Shown: positions 1 through 6,569 of the stretch, piece after piece
How the letters are laid out: each line of letters opens with the position of its first letter
Numbering within the stretch: the first letter of the stretch is position 1
The notes under the pieces: model-generated
Databases searched by the model: none
Told to the model about the DNA's origin: nothing
The model's input: only the letters and a program-made list of their open reading frames with translations
NCBI GenBank assembly: GCA_910585645.1
Contig: CAJUFP010000080.1
Coordinates: 10,859-23,400, forward strand
Direction: 5' to 3'
DNA length: 12,542 nucleotides
Origin: an uncultured Hungatella sp.
GTDB lineage: Bacteria > Bacillota > Clostridia > Lachnospirales > Lachnospiraceae
Program-made: the position numbers and the translations under genes

Positions 1-149
1 CAGCCGCAGCCCTCGCCATCTTCCCCATGGTCATGGTGGTGATGCTCGTGGCCCTCACAGCCGCAGCCCTCGCCATCTTCCCCATGGTCATGGTGGTGAT
101 GCTCGTGGCCCTTACAGCCGCAGCCCTCGCCATGCTCATGGTGGTGATG
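1..149. repeat. 57-base tandem repeat encoding a His/Cys-rich metal-binding tail
   Basis: Two copies of a 57-base unit (1-57 and 58-114) are almost identical at the DNA level. A third, shortened copy (115-149) lacks about 12 internal bases, and the array may continue past the left edge. Each full unit encodes 19 residues: CGC, E or K, then GHEHHHHDHGEDGEG. Near-identity in bases, including synonymous positions, points to recent duplication by slippage or unequal recombination rather than old conserved sequence. Copy number is therefore likely to vary between strains, and short-read assemblies may miscount it. Confidence 0.9.
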
Positions 150-791
150 GCGGCGGTGTTCCTCAACTTCCTTCATCAAGTCTTCTGCCATGGTATCCGG
201 CTTCTCGATGATCTCAAGAAGCTGTTCTCCTGTCAGCTGACTGCAGGGCGTCGTCACGATGGAGGCGGCCTGATTATGCTCCCTGAGCATCTCCACTGCC
301 TTCTGAACCTTCCCCGGATCTACCACATCGGTCCGGCTGAGGACGATGGTACCTGCGTTCTCGATCTGATTGTTGAAGAACTCACCGAAATTCTTCATGT
401 ACATCTTGCACTTGGACGCGTCCACCACCGTAACCGCGCTGTTCAGCTCCACGTCAACCGTGGCAGCCACATCCCGGACCGCTTTCATCACATCCGACAA
501 TTTGCCCACGCCCGACGGCTCGATGATAACCCGGTCCGGCTTATACTTGGTCAGAACCTCCTCCAGGGATTTTCCGAAATCCCCCACCAAGGAACAGCAG
601 ATGCACCCGGAATTCATCTCCCGGATCTCAATGCCAGCGTCCTTTAAAAATCCTCCGTCAATGCCGATCTGACCAAATTCATTTTCAATCAGCACCACCT
701 GCTCCCCGGCAATCGCCTCCTCCAGCAGTTTCTTAATAAACGTTGTCTTCCCGGCCCCCAAAAAGCCGGAAATAATATCAATCTTTGTCAT
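1..791 (-). CDS. CobW/COG0523-family GTPase, probable metallochaperone (C-terminus cut by window edge)
   Basis: This is a G3E-class P-loop GTPase of the CobW/COG0523 group, which hands or allocates metals such as zinc, cobalt or nickel to client proteins in the cytoplasm. The ATG at 789-791 follows an AGAAGGG-type ribosome site and gives 263 codons before the window edge. Visible motifs are Walker A GFLGAGKT (residues 9-16), the family's CxCC metal site in SGCICC (61-66), the EPSG stretch (91-94) and SRTD (152-155) as the probable guanine-specificity loop. From about residue 211 the protein becomes a His/Cys/Asp/Glu-rich tail built of 19-residue repeats, expected to bind or buffer metal. It lies 51 bases after the DtxR/MntR-type gene and is probably co-transcribed with it. 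The family is certain; the metal is not readable from sequence. Only the extreme C-terminus is missing. Confidence 0.93.
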   Translation of the reverse strand, partial: MTKIDIISGFLGAGKTTFIKKLLEEAIAGEQVVLIENEFGQIGIDGGFLKDAGIEIREMNSGCICCSLVGDFGKSLEEVLTKYKPDRVIIEPSGVGKLSDVMKAVRDVAATVDVELNSAVTVVDASKCKMYMKNFGEFFNNQIENAGTIVLSRTDVVDPGKVQKAVEMLREHNQAASIVTTPCSQLTGEQLLEIIEKPDTMAEDLMKEVEEHRRHHHHEHGEGCGCKGHEHHHHDHGEDGEGCGCEGHEHHHHDHGEDGEGCG

Positions 792-842
792 GATCTATCC
801 CTTCTTTCTAAGTGTCTATTTTGTCACAAACTCCTGCCAAAG

Positions 843-1217
843 TCAAGGTCCTTCCCCCATCTGCTTCATAAACCTCTTGATCCCCTGAAATGTCTCATCG
901 CTGATGATGTGTTCCATCTTGCAGGCATCCTCCTCCGCCACCACCGGGTCCACCCCGCTTACCCTGTGCAAAAACTCTGTGAGAAGTTTATGTCTCTCAT
1001 AGATCCCGTCCGCCTTCTTCTGCCCTTTCTCTGTCAGCTCGATCTCTCCCCCGGGCTCCACCACGATATATCCGTCCTCCCGCAAGATCCCCATGGCTCT
1101 GCTGACGCTGGGCTTGCTAAAATTCAATGCCCTGGCAATGTCGATGGACCGGACAAGCCCCTGCTTCTCTTTTAAGATCAAGATCGTCTCCAGATAGTTC
1201 TCCCCCGACTCATACAT
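843..1217 (-). CDS. DtxR/MntR-family metal-dependent transcriptional repressor
   Basis: This is a 124-residue metalloregulator: an N-terminal winged helix (about 1-65; recognition-helix region SKPSVSRAMGILREDGY, 34-50) followed by the helical dimerisation and metal-binding domain (about 70-120). It has no C-terminal SH3/FeoA domain, which fits the short MntR-like class. Compared from memory with B. subtilis MntR, the ligand positions read Asn7 (for Asp8), Glu10 (Glu11), His76 (His77), Cys99 (for Glu99), Glu102 and His103. The stretch DACKMEH resembles the iron-responsive DtxR motif more than MntR, so manganese versus iron (or another metal) cannot be decided. The start is an ATG with GGGGAGG at 1225-1231, 7 bases away. 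It leads an apparent two-gene operon with the COG0523 GTPase, suggesting metal-controlled expression of that chaperone. Confidence 0.92.
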   Translation of the reverse strand: MYESGENYLETILILKEKQGLVRSIDIARALNFSKPSVSRAMGILREDGYIVVEPGGEIELTEKGQKKADGIYERHKLLTEFLHRVSGVDPVVAEEDACKMEHIISDETFQGIKRFMKQMGEGP

Positions 1218-1246
1218 TTCGCTTCCTCCCCTCGTCTTTCCTTCCT

Positions 1247-1275
1247 ATTATAACCTGTTTTCTCTTTGGGGACAA
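1247..1275 (-). promoter_or_regulatory. Sigma-A-type promoter of the metalloregulator/GTPase operon
   Basis: On the minus strand TTGTCC (1270-1275) is followed after exactly 17 bases by a perfect TATAAT (1247-1252), about 30 bases upstream of the regulator's ATG. Predicted transcription starts near 1240. I saw no clear inverted repeat over the promoter, so an autoregulatory DtxR-type operator is not evident by eye. Confidence 0.75.
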
Positions 1276-1291
1276 TCCATTTCCTTTAAAT

Positions 1292-1341
1292 AAAGAAACC
1301 GATGGCTCTGACTAAAGATAGTCTATACCATCGGTTTCTTT
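1292..1341 (-). terminator. Long hairpin terminator ending the dlgD-TRAP-epimerase operon
   Basis: A perfect 14-base inverted repeat (AAAGAAACCGATGG at 1292-1305 against its complement at 1328-1341) encloses a second small stem, GACTA/TAGTC (1310-1314 with 1319-1323). On the minus strand the stem runs into TTTCTTTATTT, a fair U-rich tail. It lies 48 bases after the stop codon of the epimerase gene and before the promoter of the next operon. The plus-strand flank is also T-rich, so it could work both ways, but no plus-strand gene needs it. Confidence 0.8.
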
Positions 1342-1389
1342 CAATCATACTAACCAGTGAATACGAGATCAGTGATCCGGACAGCAAAA

Positions 1390-2079
1390 TTACCCCCTGC
1401 AGCCATCCGGCTTCGGCCGGCCAAACGTGTTGCGAAACCTTTCGCAGGCCCCCATGATCCCGTCCGGCTGACGAAACTGCATGTAGATCCCCGTCACCAG
1501 GATATCGGCCCCCAGTTCCACGCATTTTTTCGCCGTTACATAATCCACGCCGCCGTCGATGACGATCTTAAAGTCCAGCCCCGCTTCCCTGCGAAACTCA
1601 CACAGCTGTTCCAGCCGTTCCATGGCTCCTTCCATAAATCTCTGCCCGGAAAAGCCCGGCTCAACGGCCATAAAGATCACGTAGTCCACATACCCTGCCG
1701 CGGGGGCAAGCTGACTGACCGGCTGGGACGGATTCAGTACCACCCCTGCTTTCATCCCCTCCTCCCGGATCGCCTTTGCCGTCCGGCAGACAAACCGGGT
1801 GCTGTCCAGATGAAAGCTGAGCCAATCCGCCCCGTACTCTTTCATCTGCCTCACATAATCCTCCGGATGGTCCACCATCATATGGACTTCCGCCGTCACC
1901 TGGGGATATTTCTCTTTTAAATCCTTTACAAAGCTGGCCGGAAAACACAAGTTTGGCACATAATGTCCGTCCATAATGTCGATATGAAAAAAGTCAACCC
2001 CTGCGTCAATCAGTTCCCTCACCGTATCTCCCATCTCCATAAGGCTGACATTGGCAAGGGACGGAGCATTGATAATCAT
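1390..2079 (-). CDS. rpe: Ribulose-phosphate 3-epimerase family protein (Rpe/AlsE-like)
   Basis: This is a 229-residue TIM-barrel sugar-phosphate 3-epimerase, the normal length for the family. The metal and catalytic set is visible: HIDIMDGHYVPN (residues 32-43, giving His32 and Asp34), EVHMMV (64-69, His66), VEPGFSGQ (139-146) and IDGG (174-177, Asp175). The N-terminal APSLAN replaces the usual PSILSAD of housekeeping Rpe, and HIDIMDGHxVPN is close to what I recall of E. coli AlsE (D-allulose-6-phosphate 3-epimerase). A pathway-specific epimerase is therefore as likely as a second Rpe. Its place as last gene of a sugar-acid operon supports that. An AAAGGAGGG ribosome site overlaps the stop of dctM, 15 bases upstream, showing tight coupling to the transporter genes. 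Confidence 0.9.
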   Translation of the reverse strand: MIINAPSLANVSLMEMGDTVRELIDAGVDFFHIDIMDGHYVPNLCFPASFVKDLKEKYPQVTAEVHMMVDHPEDYVRQMKEYGADWLSFHLDSTRFVCRTAKAIREEGMKAGVVLNPSQPVSQLAPAAGYVDYVIFMAVEPGFSGQRFMEGAMERLEQLCEFRREAGLDFKIVIDGGVDYVTAKKCVELGADILVTGIYMQFRQPDGIMGACERFRNTFGRPKPDGCRG

Positions 2080-2094
2080 AACACATACCCTCCT

Positions 2095-3381
2095 TTAAAA
2101 CAGATTTGGGAACAGTGCCGCCGGTATGGCCAGAAACAGATCCGGAAGCAGGATTAAAAGTCCCAGTACGGCTACGGATGACAGAAAGTAGGGAAGAACT
2201 CCTTTAAAGGAATCTTCTATGGTAATTCCAGAAATCGATCCTGCCAGCAGAAGGCACAATCCGTAAGGCGGTGTTACAAGGCCCAAAGCCAGCGTTACGA
2301 CGATAATCAGGCCCAGGATAATGGGGCTGATGCCCAGAGTCGTGGCTGACGGCAGTATGATGGGCACAAACAGAATCATAGCCGGCACCGCATCCATAAA
2401 CGTTCCCACAAACATGAAAAACAATACGATCACCACCAGAAATACCAGCTTGCCCCCCGGCATCCCCATAAAGAACTGCTGAACCACCACATTCAGGCGG
2501 TAGTAACTTAAAAGCTCCCCCAGGGCATTGGCCGTAGCCAGGGCAAACAGTGACAGGGAAGACAGCTTCGCCGTCTCTACCAGGATTCCCGGGATCCTTT
2601 TGATTTTGATGCTTTTGTAGAAAAATATTCCGATCAAAAGGGCGTACATGCAGGCAAATGCCGCTGACTCCGTAGGCGTGAACAATCCGCTGACAATCCC
2701 TCCGATCAGGATGATGGGAGTCATAAGAGCCGGCAGAGAACCCCAGATCTTCTTTGCAATCTCCTTAGGGGGAACTTTCTCTCCTTTGGGGAAATTCTTC
2801 CTCTTGGAGTAAAACACCACCACCGCCATCATGGCAAGCCCCAGAAGAATGCCGGGCACAAGCCCTGTCATAAACAGCGCCCCCGTGCCCACATTGGCGA
2901 TACCGGCGTACACCACCATGGTGATGCTGGGCGGAATAATGGAGCCCAGGGTAGAGGAAGCTGCCGTAACGCCTACGGAGGTCTTCTTATCGTATCCCTG
3001 CCTCTCCATGGCCGGAATCAGAATCTTTCCCACTCCCGCGGTATCTGCCTGGGAAGAGCCTGAGATTCCCGCAAATATCATGGACACCAGAATATTGGCG
3101 TGGGCCAGCCCGCCCCGCACATGTCCCACGGCTGCCTGGCACACGTCGATCAGCCGGTCGGAGATAGAGCCCTCATTCATCAGATTGGCCGCCATGATAA
3201 ACAGCGGAACCGCCAGAAGCGTAAAACTGTTAAGGCCGTTGAACATTTTCGTAAATACCACCGTGTTGGGGATGGTGGGAAGGGACGCGATTCCCACGAA
3301 AGACACAAACCCCAGCGCAAAGGAGATGGGCACCCCCAGGGCTACAAATGCCACAAACACCACTACCAGCAGTAACTGCAT
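2095..3381 (-). CDS. dctM: TRAP transporter large permease (DctM family)
   Basis: This is the membrane subunit of a tripartite ATP-independent periplasmic-type transporter, which couples solute uptake to an ion gradient, usually sodium. At 428 residues it matches the usual DctM length (about 420-440) and is hydrophobic throughout with a dozen likely membrane segments. Family landmarks are the N-terminal VALGVPISFALG, a mid-protein SGSSQADTAGVGKILIPAM stretch, LGSIIPPSITMVVYA in the first repeat, and VTPPYGLCLL in the second. The gene starts one base after the stop of dctQ, typical of translational coupling. The substrate is not readable from this subunit. The neighbouring dlgD and yiaL-like genes suggest a keto-sugar acid or uronate, as for E. 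coli YiaMNO. Confidence 0.95.
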   Translation of the reverse strand: MQLLLVVVFVAFVALGVPISFALGFVSFVGIASLPTIPNTVVFTKMFNGLNSFTLLAVPLFIMAANLMNEGSISDRLIDVCQAAVGHVRGGLAHANILVSMIFAGISGSSQADTAGVGKILIPAMERQGYDKKTSVGVTAASSTLGSIIPPSITMVVYAGIANVGTGALFMTGLVPGILLGLAMMAVVVFYSKRKNFPKGEKVPPKEIAKKIWGSLPALMTPIILIGGIVSGLFTPTESAAFACMYALLIGIFFYKSIKIKRIPGILVETAKLSSLSLFALATANALGELLSYYRLNVVVQQFFMGMPGGKLVFLVVIVLFFMFVGTFMDAVPAMILFVPIILPSATTLGISPIILGLIIVVTLALGLVTPPYGLCLLLAGSISGITIEDSFKGVLPYFLSSVAVLGLLILLPDLFLAIPAALFPNLF

Positions 3382-3382
3382 A

Positions 3383-3865
3383 TTATTCTCCCCCCTTCTT
3401 TAATTCCGCCGCATCTTCCACGATCTGTCCTGCCAGGTAAATGGCGGAGGTAATGCCGCACAAAGGCAGACACAGCCATGTAGGCCCCCGGTTCAGCATG
3501 GGAAGGCTTACCCATTTGTAATTCCAGAACTGTTTTGTAATCATGACCCCATAGTAAGCCATCAAAACCGAAAAGATAAACATGATCACAGCGATAAAGA
3601 TGCCTAAAAGCTTTTTCGTGCGCTGATTCTTCATCATATCGCGGATGGACGTAAAGGCAAAATGCTGCTTCTCGTAGACCATAGCCCCGGCTCCCATAAA
3701 TGCCGCCCAAATAAAGGCGTACATGGAAACCTCCTCCGTCCAGGTCGCCGTGATCCCCACATAGCGGCTGAACATCTGAATCACCACCGTCACCAGGAAA
3801 ATGGTCAGGAAAACGCCCCCTGCGGCCATCTGGACCTTCTGCATGATTTTCAGAACTTTTTTCAT
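3383..3865 (-). CDS. dctQ: TRAP transporter small permease (DctQ family)
   Basis: This 160-residue protein has four predicted membrane segments (about residues 13-35, 45-63, 86-107 and 129-147), the usual DctQ layout. The family landmark between the first two segments, TWTEEVSMYAFIW (41-53), carries the W-x-E-E motif. DctQ pairs with the large permease and helps dock the solute-binding protein. The ATG at 3863-3865 follows AAGGAGGG, which overlaps the dctP stop 12 bases upstream. The gene sits between the binding protein and dctM, so the transporter is encoded P-Q-M. Confidence 0.93.
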   Translation of the reverse strand: MKKVLKIMQKVQMAAGGVFLTIFLVTVVIQMFSRYVGITATWTEEVSMYAFIWAAFMGAGAMVYEKQHFAFTSIRDMMKNQRTKKLLGIFIAVIMFIFSVLMAYYGVMITKQFWNYKWVSLPMLNRGPTWLCLPLCGITSAIYLAGQIVEDAAELKKGGE

Positions 3866-3877
3866 GGCGCCCTCCTT

Positions 3878-4930
3878 CTACTTCCCGGCAGCGGCCCGGA
3901 TCATATCCAGCTGTGCCTGCATATGGTTATCCTCCGCAAATTTATCCTGAATAGGAATTGCAATGGCCTTAAACGCCTCAATATCCATATCCTCAAAATT
4001 GGTCACCTGCGCTCCGTCCGCGATTACGATCTCTTTCGACTCCTCAAACATCTTCCACGTCACATTTCGGTCTTCTTCCGTGGCAATACGGCAGGCCTCG
4101 TCAAACCATCCCTTCTGTTCGTCAGTCAGGCTGTCATAGTAGGCGCCTGTGGTCAAAAACAGACGGGTGGTGTAGTCATGATGGGTTTCCGCAATGTATT
4201 TTCCGTTTTCCGTCTTATGATGCTCTTTCAGGCGGAAGCTTGTATAATCATTTTCCGCGGAATCCACAACTCCCTGGGATAATGCCTGATACAGTTCCCC
4301 CCAGGCTACGGATGTGGGAATCGCGCCGCAGGCTTTCCAGAAATCCAGCACCACCTGGGCGGTCTGCGTCCGTATGGTCATGCCTTTGAGATCCTCCGGT
4401 TTGGTAATGGGTTTCTTTCCGTAATAATCCCGAACCGACGCGCTCCAATACCCCATGATCTTAAAACGGTTTCCGGTCTTCTCTTTTACGATTTCCTTCA
4501 TCTCTTCTCCAAAATCCCCGTCCATGCACCTGGCCCAATGATCGAAACTGTCAAAGAGATACAGCAGTGAAAAAATATCAATCTCCGGCACGCCGATGGA
4601 TGTCATAAATCCGGGGGATGCCACCGTCACATTGACCGCTCCCATCTCCAGTTTTTCGATCAGCTCAGACTCGCTTTCTCCCAGCGTCCCGTGATGAAGA
4701 GTGGCTGTGGCCCTTCCTCCCGACACCTCCTCCAAAGCCTCCTTAAATTTCTCCGACGCGATCACGTAAGGGTTCTCCAGGGATGTCTGGTTGTGCGCCA
4801 GAACCACATTAAGCTCCACTGCCGTCCCGTTTTCTCCGGTTCCCCCCTGCTGTGTGCCGGAACCTCCACACCCGCTTAAAGAACCTGCTGCCAATACCAC
4901 CGCCAAAATCATTGCCGCCGCTTTTTTCAT
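3878..4930 (-). CDS. dctP: TRAP transporter solute-binding lipoprotein (DctP family)
   Basis: This 350-residue extracytoplasmic solute receptor delivers ligand to the DctQM permease. The N-terminus is a lipoprotein signal with lipobox LSGC and Cys21 as the lipidated residue, as expected for a Gram-positive with no periplasm, followed by a short Gly/Gln/Thr-rich linker. DctP landmarks include the N-terminal beta strand VELNVVLAHNQ (38-48), LKGMTIRTQTAQVVLDFWKACGA (181-203) with Arg187 as the conserved carboxylate-binding arginine, and WGELYQALSQGVVDSAEN (210-227). Retention of that arginine means the ligand is almost certainly a carboxylic acid, which fits a uronate or keto-gulonate. The ribosome site is AAAAGGAG. 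It lies 90 bases downstream of the yiaL-like gene, the widest gap in the operon. Confidence 0.95.
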   Translation of the reverse strand: MKKAAAMILAVVLAAGSLSGCGGSGTQQGGTGENGTAVELNVVLAHNQTSLENPYVIASEKFKEALEEVSGGRATATLHHGTLGESESELIEKLEMGAVNVTVASPGFMTSIGVPEIDIFSLLYLFDSFDHWARCMDGDFGEEMKEIVKEKTGNRFKIMGYWSASVRDYYGKKPITKPEDLKGMTIRTQTAQVVLDFWKACGAIPTSVAWGELYQALSQGVVDSAENDYTSFRLKEHHKTENGKYIAETHHDYTTRLFLTTGAYYDSLTDEQKGWFDEACRIATEEDRNVTWKMFEESKEIVIADGAQVTNFEDMDIEAFKAIAIPIQDKFAEDNHMQAQLDMIRAAAGK

Positions 4931-4995
4931 ATCGCTTCTCCTTTTTTCCTTAAAATATGTTTATGATTCAGAGGACATCCTCCGTAACGGTTCAG

Positions 4996-5009
4996 AGTTT
5001 ATATAAACT
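4996..5009. promoter_or_regulatory. 14-base perfect palindrome ahead of dctP
   Basis: AGTTTATATAAACT is a perfect 14-base palindrome, flanked by CAG on one side and (G)CTG on the other. It lies in the 90-base gap between the yiaL-like gene and dctP, 66 bases before the dctP start. It does not share the CAATCGATTG core of the putative LacI operators. It may be a separate operator, a weak hairpin that adjusts downstream expression, or chance in AT-rich sequence. Confidence 0.35.
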
Positions 5010-5020
5010 GCTGCCTCCCC

Positions 5021-5476
5021 CTAGACCATGACCTTCACCACTACCTTCCGAATCTTCATGGGCCGATCCGCCATAACCCCCGGCCTGTGGATATCCCGGG
5101 GGAAAAAGACCGTATAGCTTCCCGGCACGGCATGGATAAAGCTCTCCCCTTCCACAGTCTCGTAAAATGTGATGTCATCTTCCGGTCTTTCTGACTCTGC
5201 CTTATACGCTCCCGTATCCGGGGCAAATCCCAGCAGTTCTTCCCCGCTTACCAGATACTGCACGTCAATATATTTTTTATGTACTTCCGGCTTCTTCTCC
5301 TTTTTGGGAGCCGTCACCACATCGAATACCTGAGCATAGATTTCCCTTCCCTCTATCTCATACTCCCCCGGTTCCATGGTCATAAAATCATGGCTCCTCA
5401 GATAGTCGATAGCTGCCCGGATTCTCTCAGGATATTTTCCCGTATCATCCCCCGCATAGATTGATGACGCAATCAC
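5021..5476 (-). CDS. yiaL: YhcH/YjgK/YiaL family protein (YiaL-like, possible sugar-acid anomerase)
   Basis: This is a 151-residue cupin-like protein of the DUF386 family. E. coli relatives include NanQ (YhcH), reported as an N-acetylneuraminate anomerase, EbgC, and YiaL of the diketogulonate operon. Conserved metal-site residues are visible in KPEVHKKYIDVQYLVSGEE (62-80; Glu64, His66, Asp71, Gln73) and FFPRDIHRPG (124-133; His130). The start is a GTG at 5474-5476; reading MIASSIYAG from there matches the expected family N-terminus, and a GAAAGGGGG stretch lies upstream. It follows dlgD by only 19 bases, repeating the yiaK-yiaL order of E. coli. The role is probably ring-opening or anomer equilibration of the imported or released sugar acid; that is inference from the family. 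Confidence 0.9.
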   Translation of the reverse strand: MIASSIYAGDDTGKYPERIRAAIDYLRSHDFMTMEPGEYEIEGREIYAQVFDVVTAPKKEKKPEVHKKYIDVQYLVSGEELLGFAPDTGAYKAESERPEDDITFYETVEGESFIHAVPGSYTVFFPRDIHRPGVMADRPMKIRKVVVKVMV

Positions 5477-5495
5477 GGTTTCTGCCGCCCCCTTT

Positions 5496-6500
5496 CTACA
5501 TTGCCAGCACTTCGTTCCACTTCTCCTCCACCACGGGGATTCCGTTCTTTCGGTTATCCAGAATATTTTTCGTCTCCAGCTCTCCCGGATAGTACACTTC
5601 CTGCCCCTCTTTCACAGGAACGGAAGATTTTACATCCGCCACGATCTTGTCCACGATCTCATCCGTAAGCTCCACGGAGTTGGCTTTGGTCGGATCGATG
5701 GCGATCATGATCTGGGTAAGCCCCACCTCATCCCCAAAGGTTCCGATGGTCTGAACGGAATTTCCGTTGGTCAGTACCGTGGCAATGATGTCCAGGGCAA
5801 TGGAGATGCCGCTTCCTTTCCAGTATCCCATGGGCAGCACTCTCCAGGTCTTTTCGATCTCTGCCGGGTCCGTGGTCAGATTGCCGTTGGAATCATATCC
5901 GCCCGGAACCGGAAGCTGCTGCCCTTTTAAGCGGCAGTCCTCCATCTTCCCGTAAGAAAACTGGGAGACCGCACAGTCGATCACCACATGGTTTCCGCTG
6001 CTTCTAGGGATTGCCATGATAAACGGATTATTTCCTATCTTCTTATCCACGCCGCCCCACGCCGGCATATTGGGACAGGTATTGGACCAGCATATCCCGA
6101 TGCATCCCTGGTCTGCCGCCTGCCATCCGTAGCTTCCGCCCCGCATCCAGTGGTTGTTGTCGCCTAAAGCCACGATTCCGATGCCGTACTGCTTTGCCAG
6201 CTCACAGGCTCTGTCCATGGCAATCTTGGCGTTTAACGGGCCGAATCCCCTGTGGCCGTTCCACCGCTCAAATGCGCCCATGGCAAGTTCACATGTGGCC
6301 TTGTTGTCCGGATTGATCTCGCCTTTTTCCAGATAGGACACCACTCTGGGAAAACGGTTCAGCCCATGGGAATATACTCCTGCCAGGCTGTTCTGGGCGA
6401 AGATGGATGCCGCGTCCTCTGCCCCTTTCTCGTCAAATCCCTTTTTTACCAGCACACGTTTAAACTCTTTTACCATATCCTCATATGAAATTCTTAACAT
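5496..6500 (-). CDS. dlgD: 2,3-diketo-L-gulonate reductase-like oxidoreductase (Ldh_2 family, YiaK/DlgD)
   Basis: This is an NAD(P)H-dependent keto-acid reductase of the malate/L-lactate dehydrogenase type 2 family, 334 residues. Long stretches match what I recall of E. coli YiaK: GVYSHGLNRFPR (41-52), NNHWMRGGSYGWQAA (115-129), IGICW (134-138), IGNNPFIMAIP (155-165) and LPMGYWKGSGISI (222-234). His45 and His117 are the conserved active-site histidines. YiaK reduces 2,3-diketo-L-gulonate to 3-keto-L-gulonate. The ATG at 6498-6500 is chosen because AAGGAG (6511-6516) precedes it and the protein then begins MLRISYEDM, like the family. An in-frame TTG at 6534-6536 lies inside a probable operator and has no ribosome site. 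It is the first gene of the yiaL-TRAP-epimerase operon. Substrate assignment is strong at subfamily level but unproven. Confidence 0.9.
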   Translation of the reverse strand: MLRISYEDMVKEFKRVLVKKGFDEKGAEDAASIFAQNSLAGVYSHGLNRFPRVVSYLEKGEINPDNKATCELAMGAFERWNGHRGFGPLNAKIAMDRACELAKQYGIGIVALGDNNHWMRGGSYGWQAADQGCIGICWSNTCPNMPAWGGVDKKIGNNPFIMAIPRSSGNHVVIDCAVSQFSYGKMEDCRLKGQQLPVPGGYDSNGNLTTDPAEIEKTWRVLPMGYWKGSGISIALDIIATVLTNGNSVQTIGTFGDEVGLTQIMIAIDPTKANSVELTDEIVDKIVADVKSSVPVKEGQEVYYPGELETKNILDNRKNGIPVVEEKWNEVLAM

Positions 6501-6533
6501 AAGCTGCTTTCTCCTTTTATTTTTATACTTTTG

Positions 6534-6543
6534 CAATCGATTG
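6534..6543. promoter_or_regulatory. Putative LacI-family operator O1, upstream of dlgD operon
   Basis: This is a perfect palindrome CAATCGATTG with central CG, in the extended context TTGCAATCGATTGTTTTT. It lies 33 bases before the dlgD start in the only gap between yhcH and dlgD. The same extended motif occurs twice more nearby (7083-7092 and 7257-7266). The central CG is typical of LacI/CcpA-type operators. The adjacent LacI regulator is the obvious binder; CcpA is the alternative, though the match to the cre consensus is only partial. Confidence 0.75.
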
Positions 6544-6563
6544 TTTTTTTGATGTAAAAAAAA

Positions 6564-6569
6564 ATTATA
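6564..6569 (-). promoter_or_regulatory. Possible -10 element of dlgD operon
   Basis: A perfect TATAAT on the minus strand overlaps the stop of the upstream yhcH gene. It lies 20 bases upstream of operator O1, a layout like the better-defined yhcH promoter, where the operator starts 15 bases after the -10. No good -35 was found at 16-18 bases, so this may be a weak secondary promoter. Since no terminator follows yhcH, the dlgD operon may also be read through from the yhcH promoter. Confidence 0.35.

Noticed and set aside
1..149. CRISPR-like array from the 57-base repeats.
   Set aside because: The units are directly adjacent with no spacers and stay in frame within the GTPase gene, encoding a His/Cys tail.
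27..647. Plus-strand open frame with hydrophobic repeats (MVMVVMLVALTAAALAIFP) that looks like a membrane protein.
   Set aside because: It is the antisense of the His-rich repeat in the GTPase gene; CAT codons read backwards as ATG and CAC as GTG, giving Met/Val runs.
6501..6536. Upstream TTG start for dlgD that would add 12 residues (MQKYKNKRRKQL).
   Set aside because: The TTG falls inside operator O1 and has no ribosome site, and the added residues are unlike the family. The ATG at 6500 has AAGGAG upstream and gives the expected N-terminus.
6534..6543. The palindromes as CcpA cre sites.
   Set aside because: Central CG and the distal CA fit, but the required TG half is AA in each copy. Local clustering next to lacI favours a dedicated regulator. 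Kept only as an alternative.
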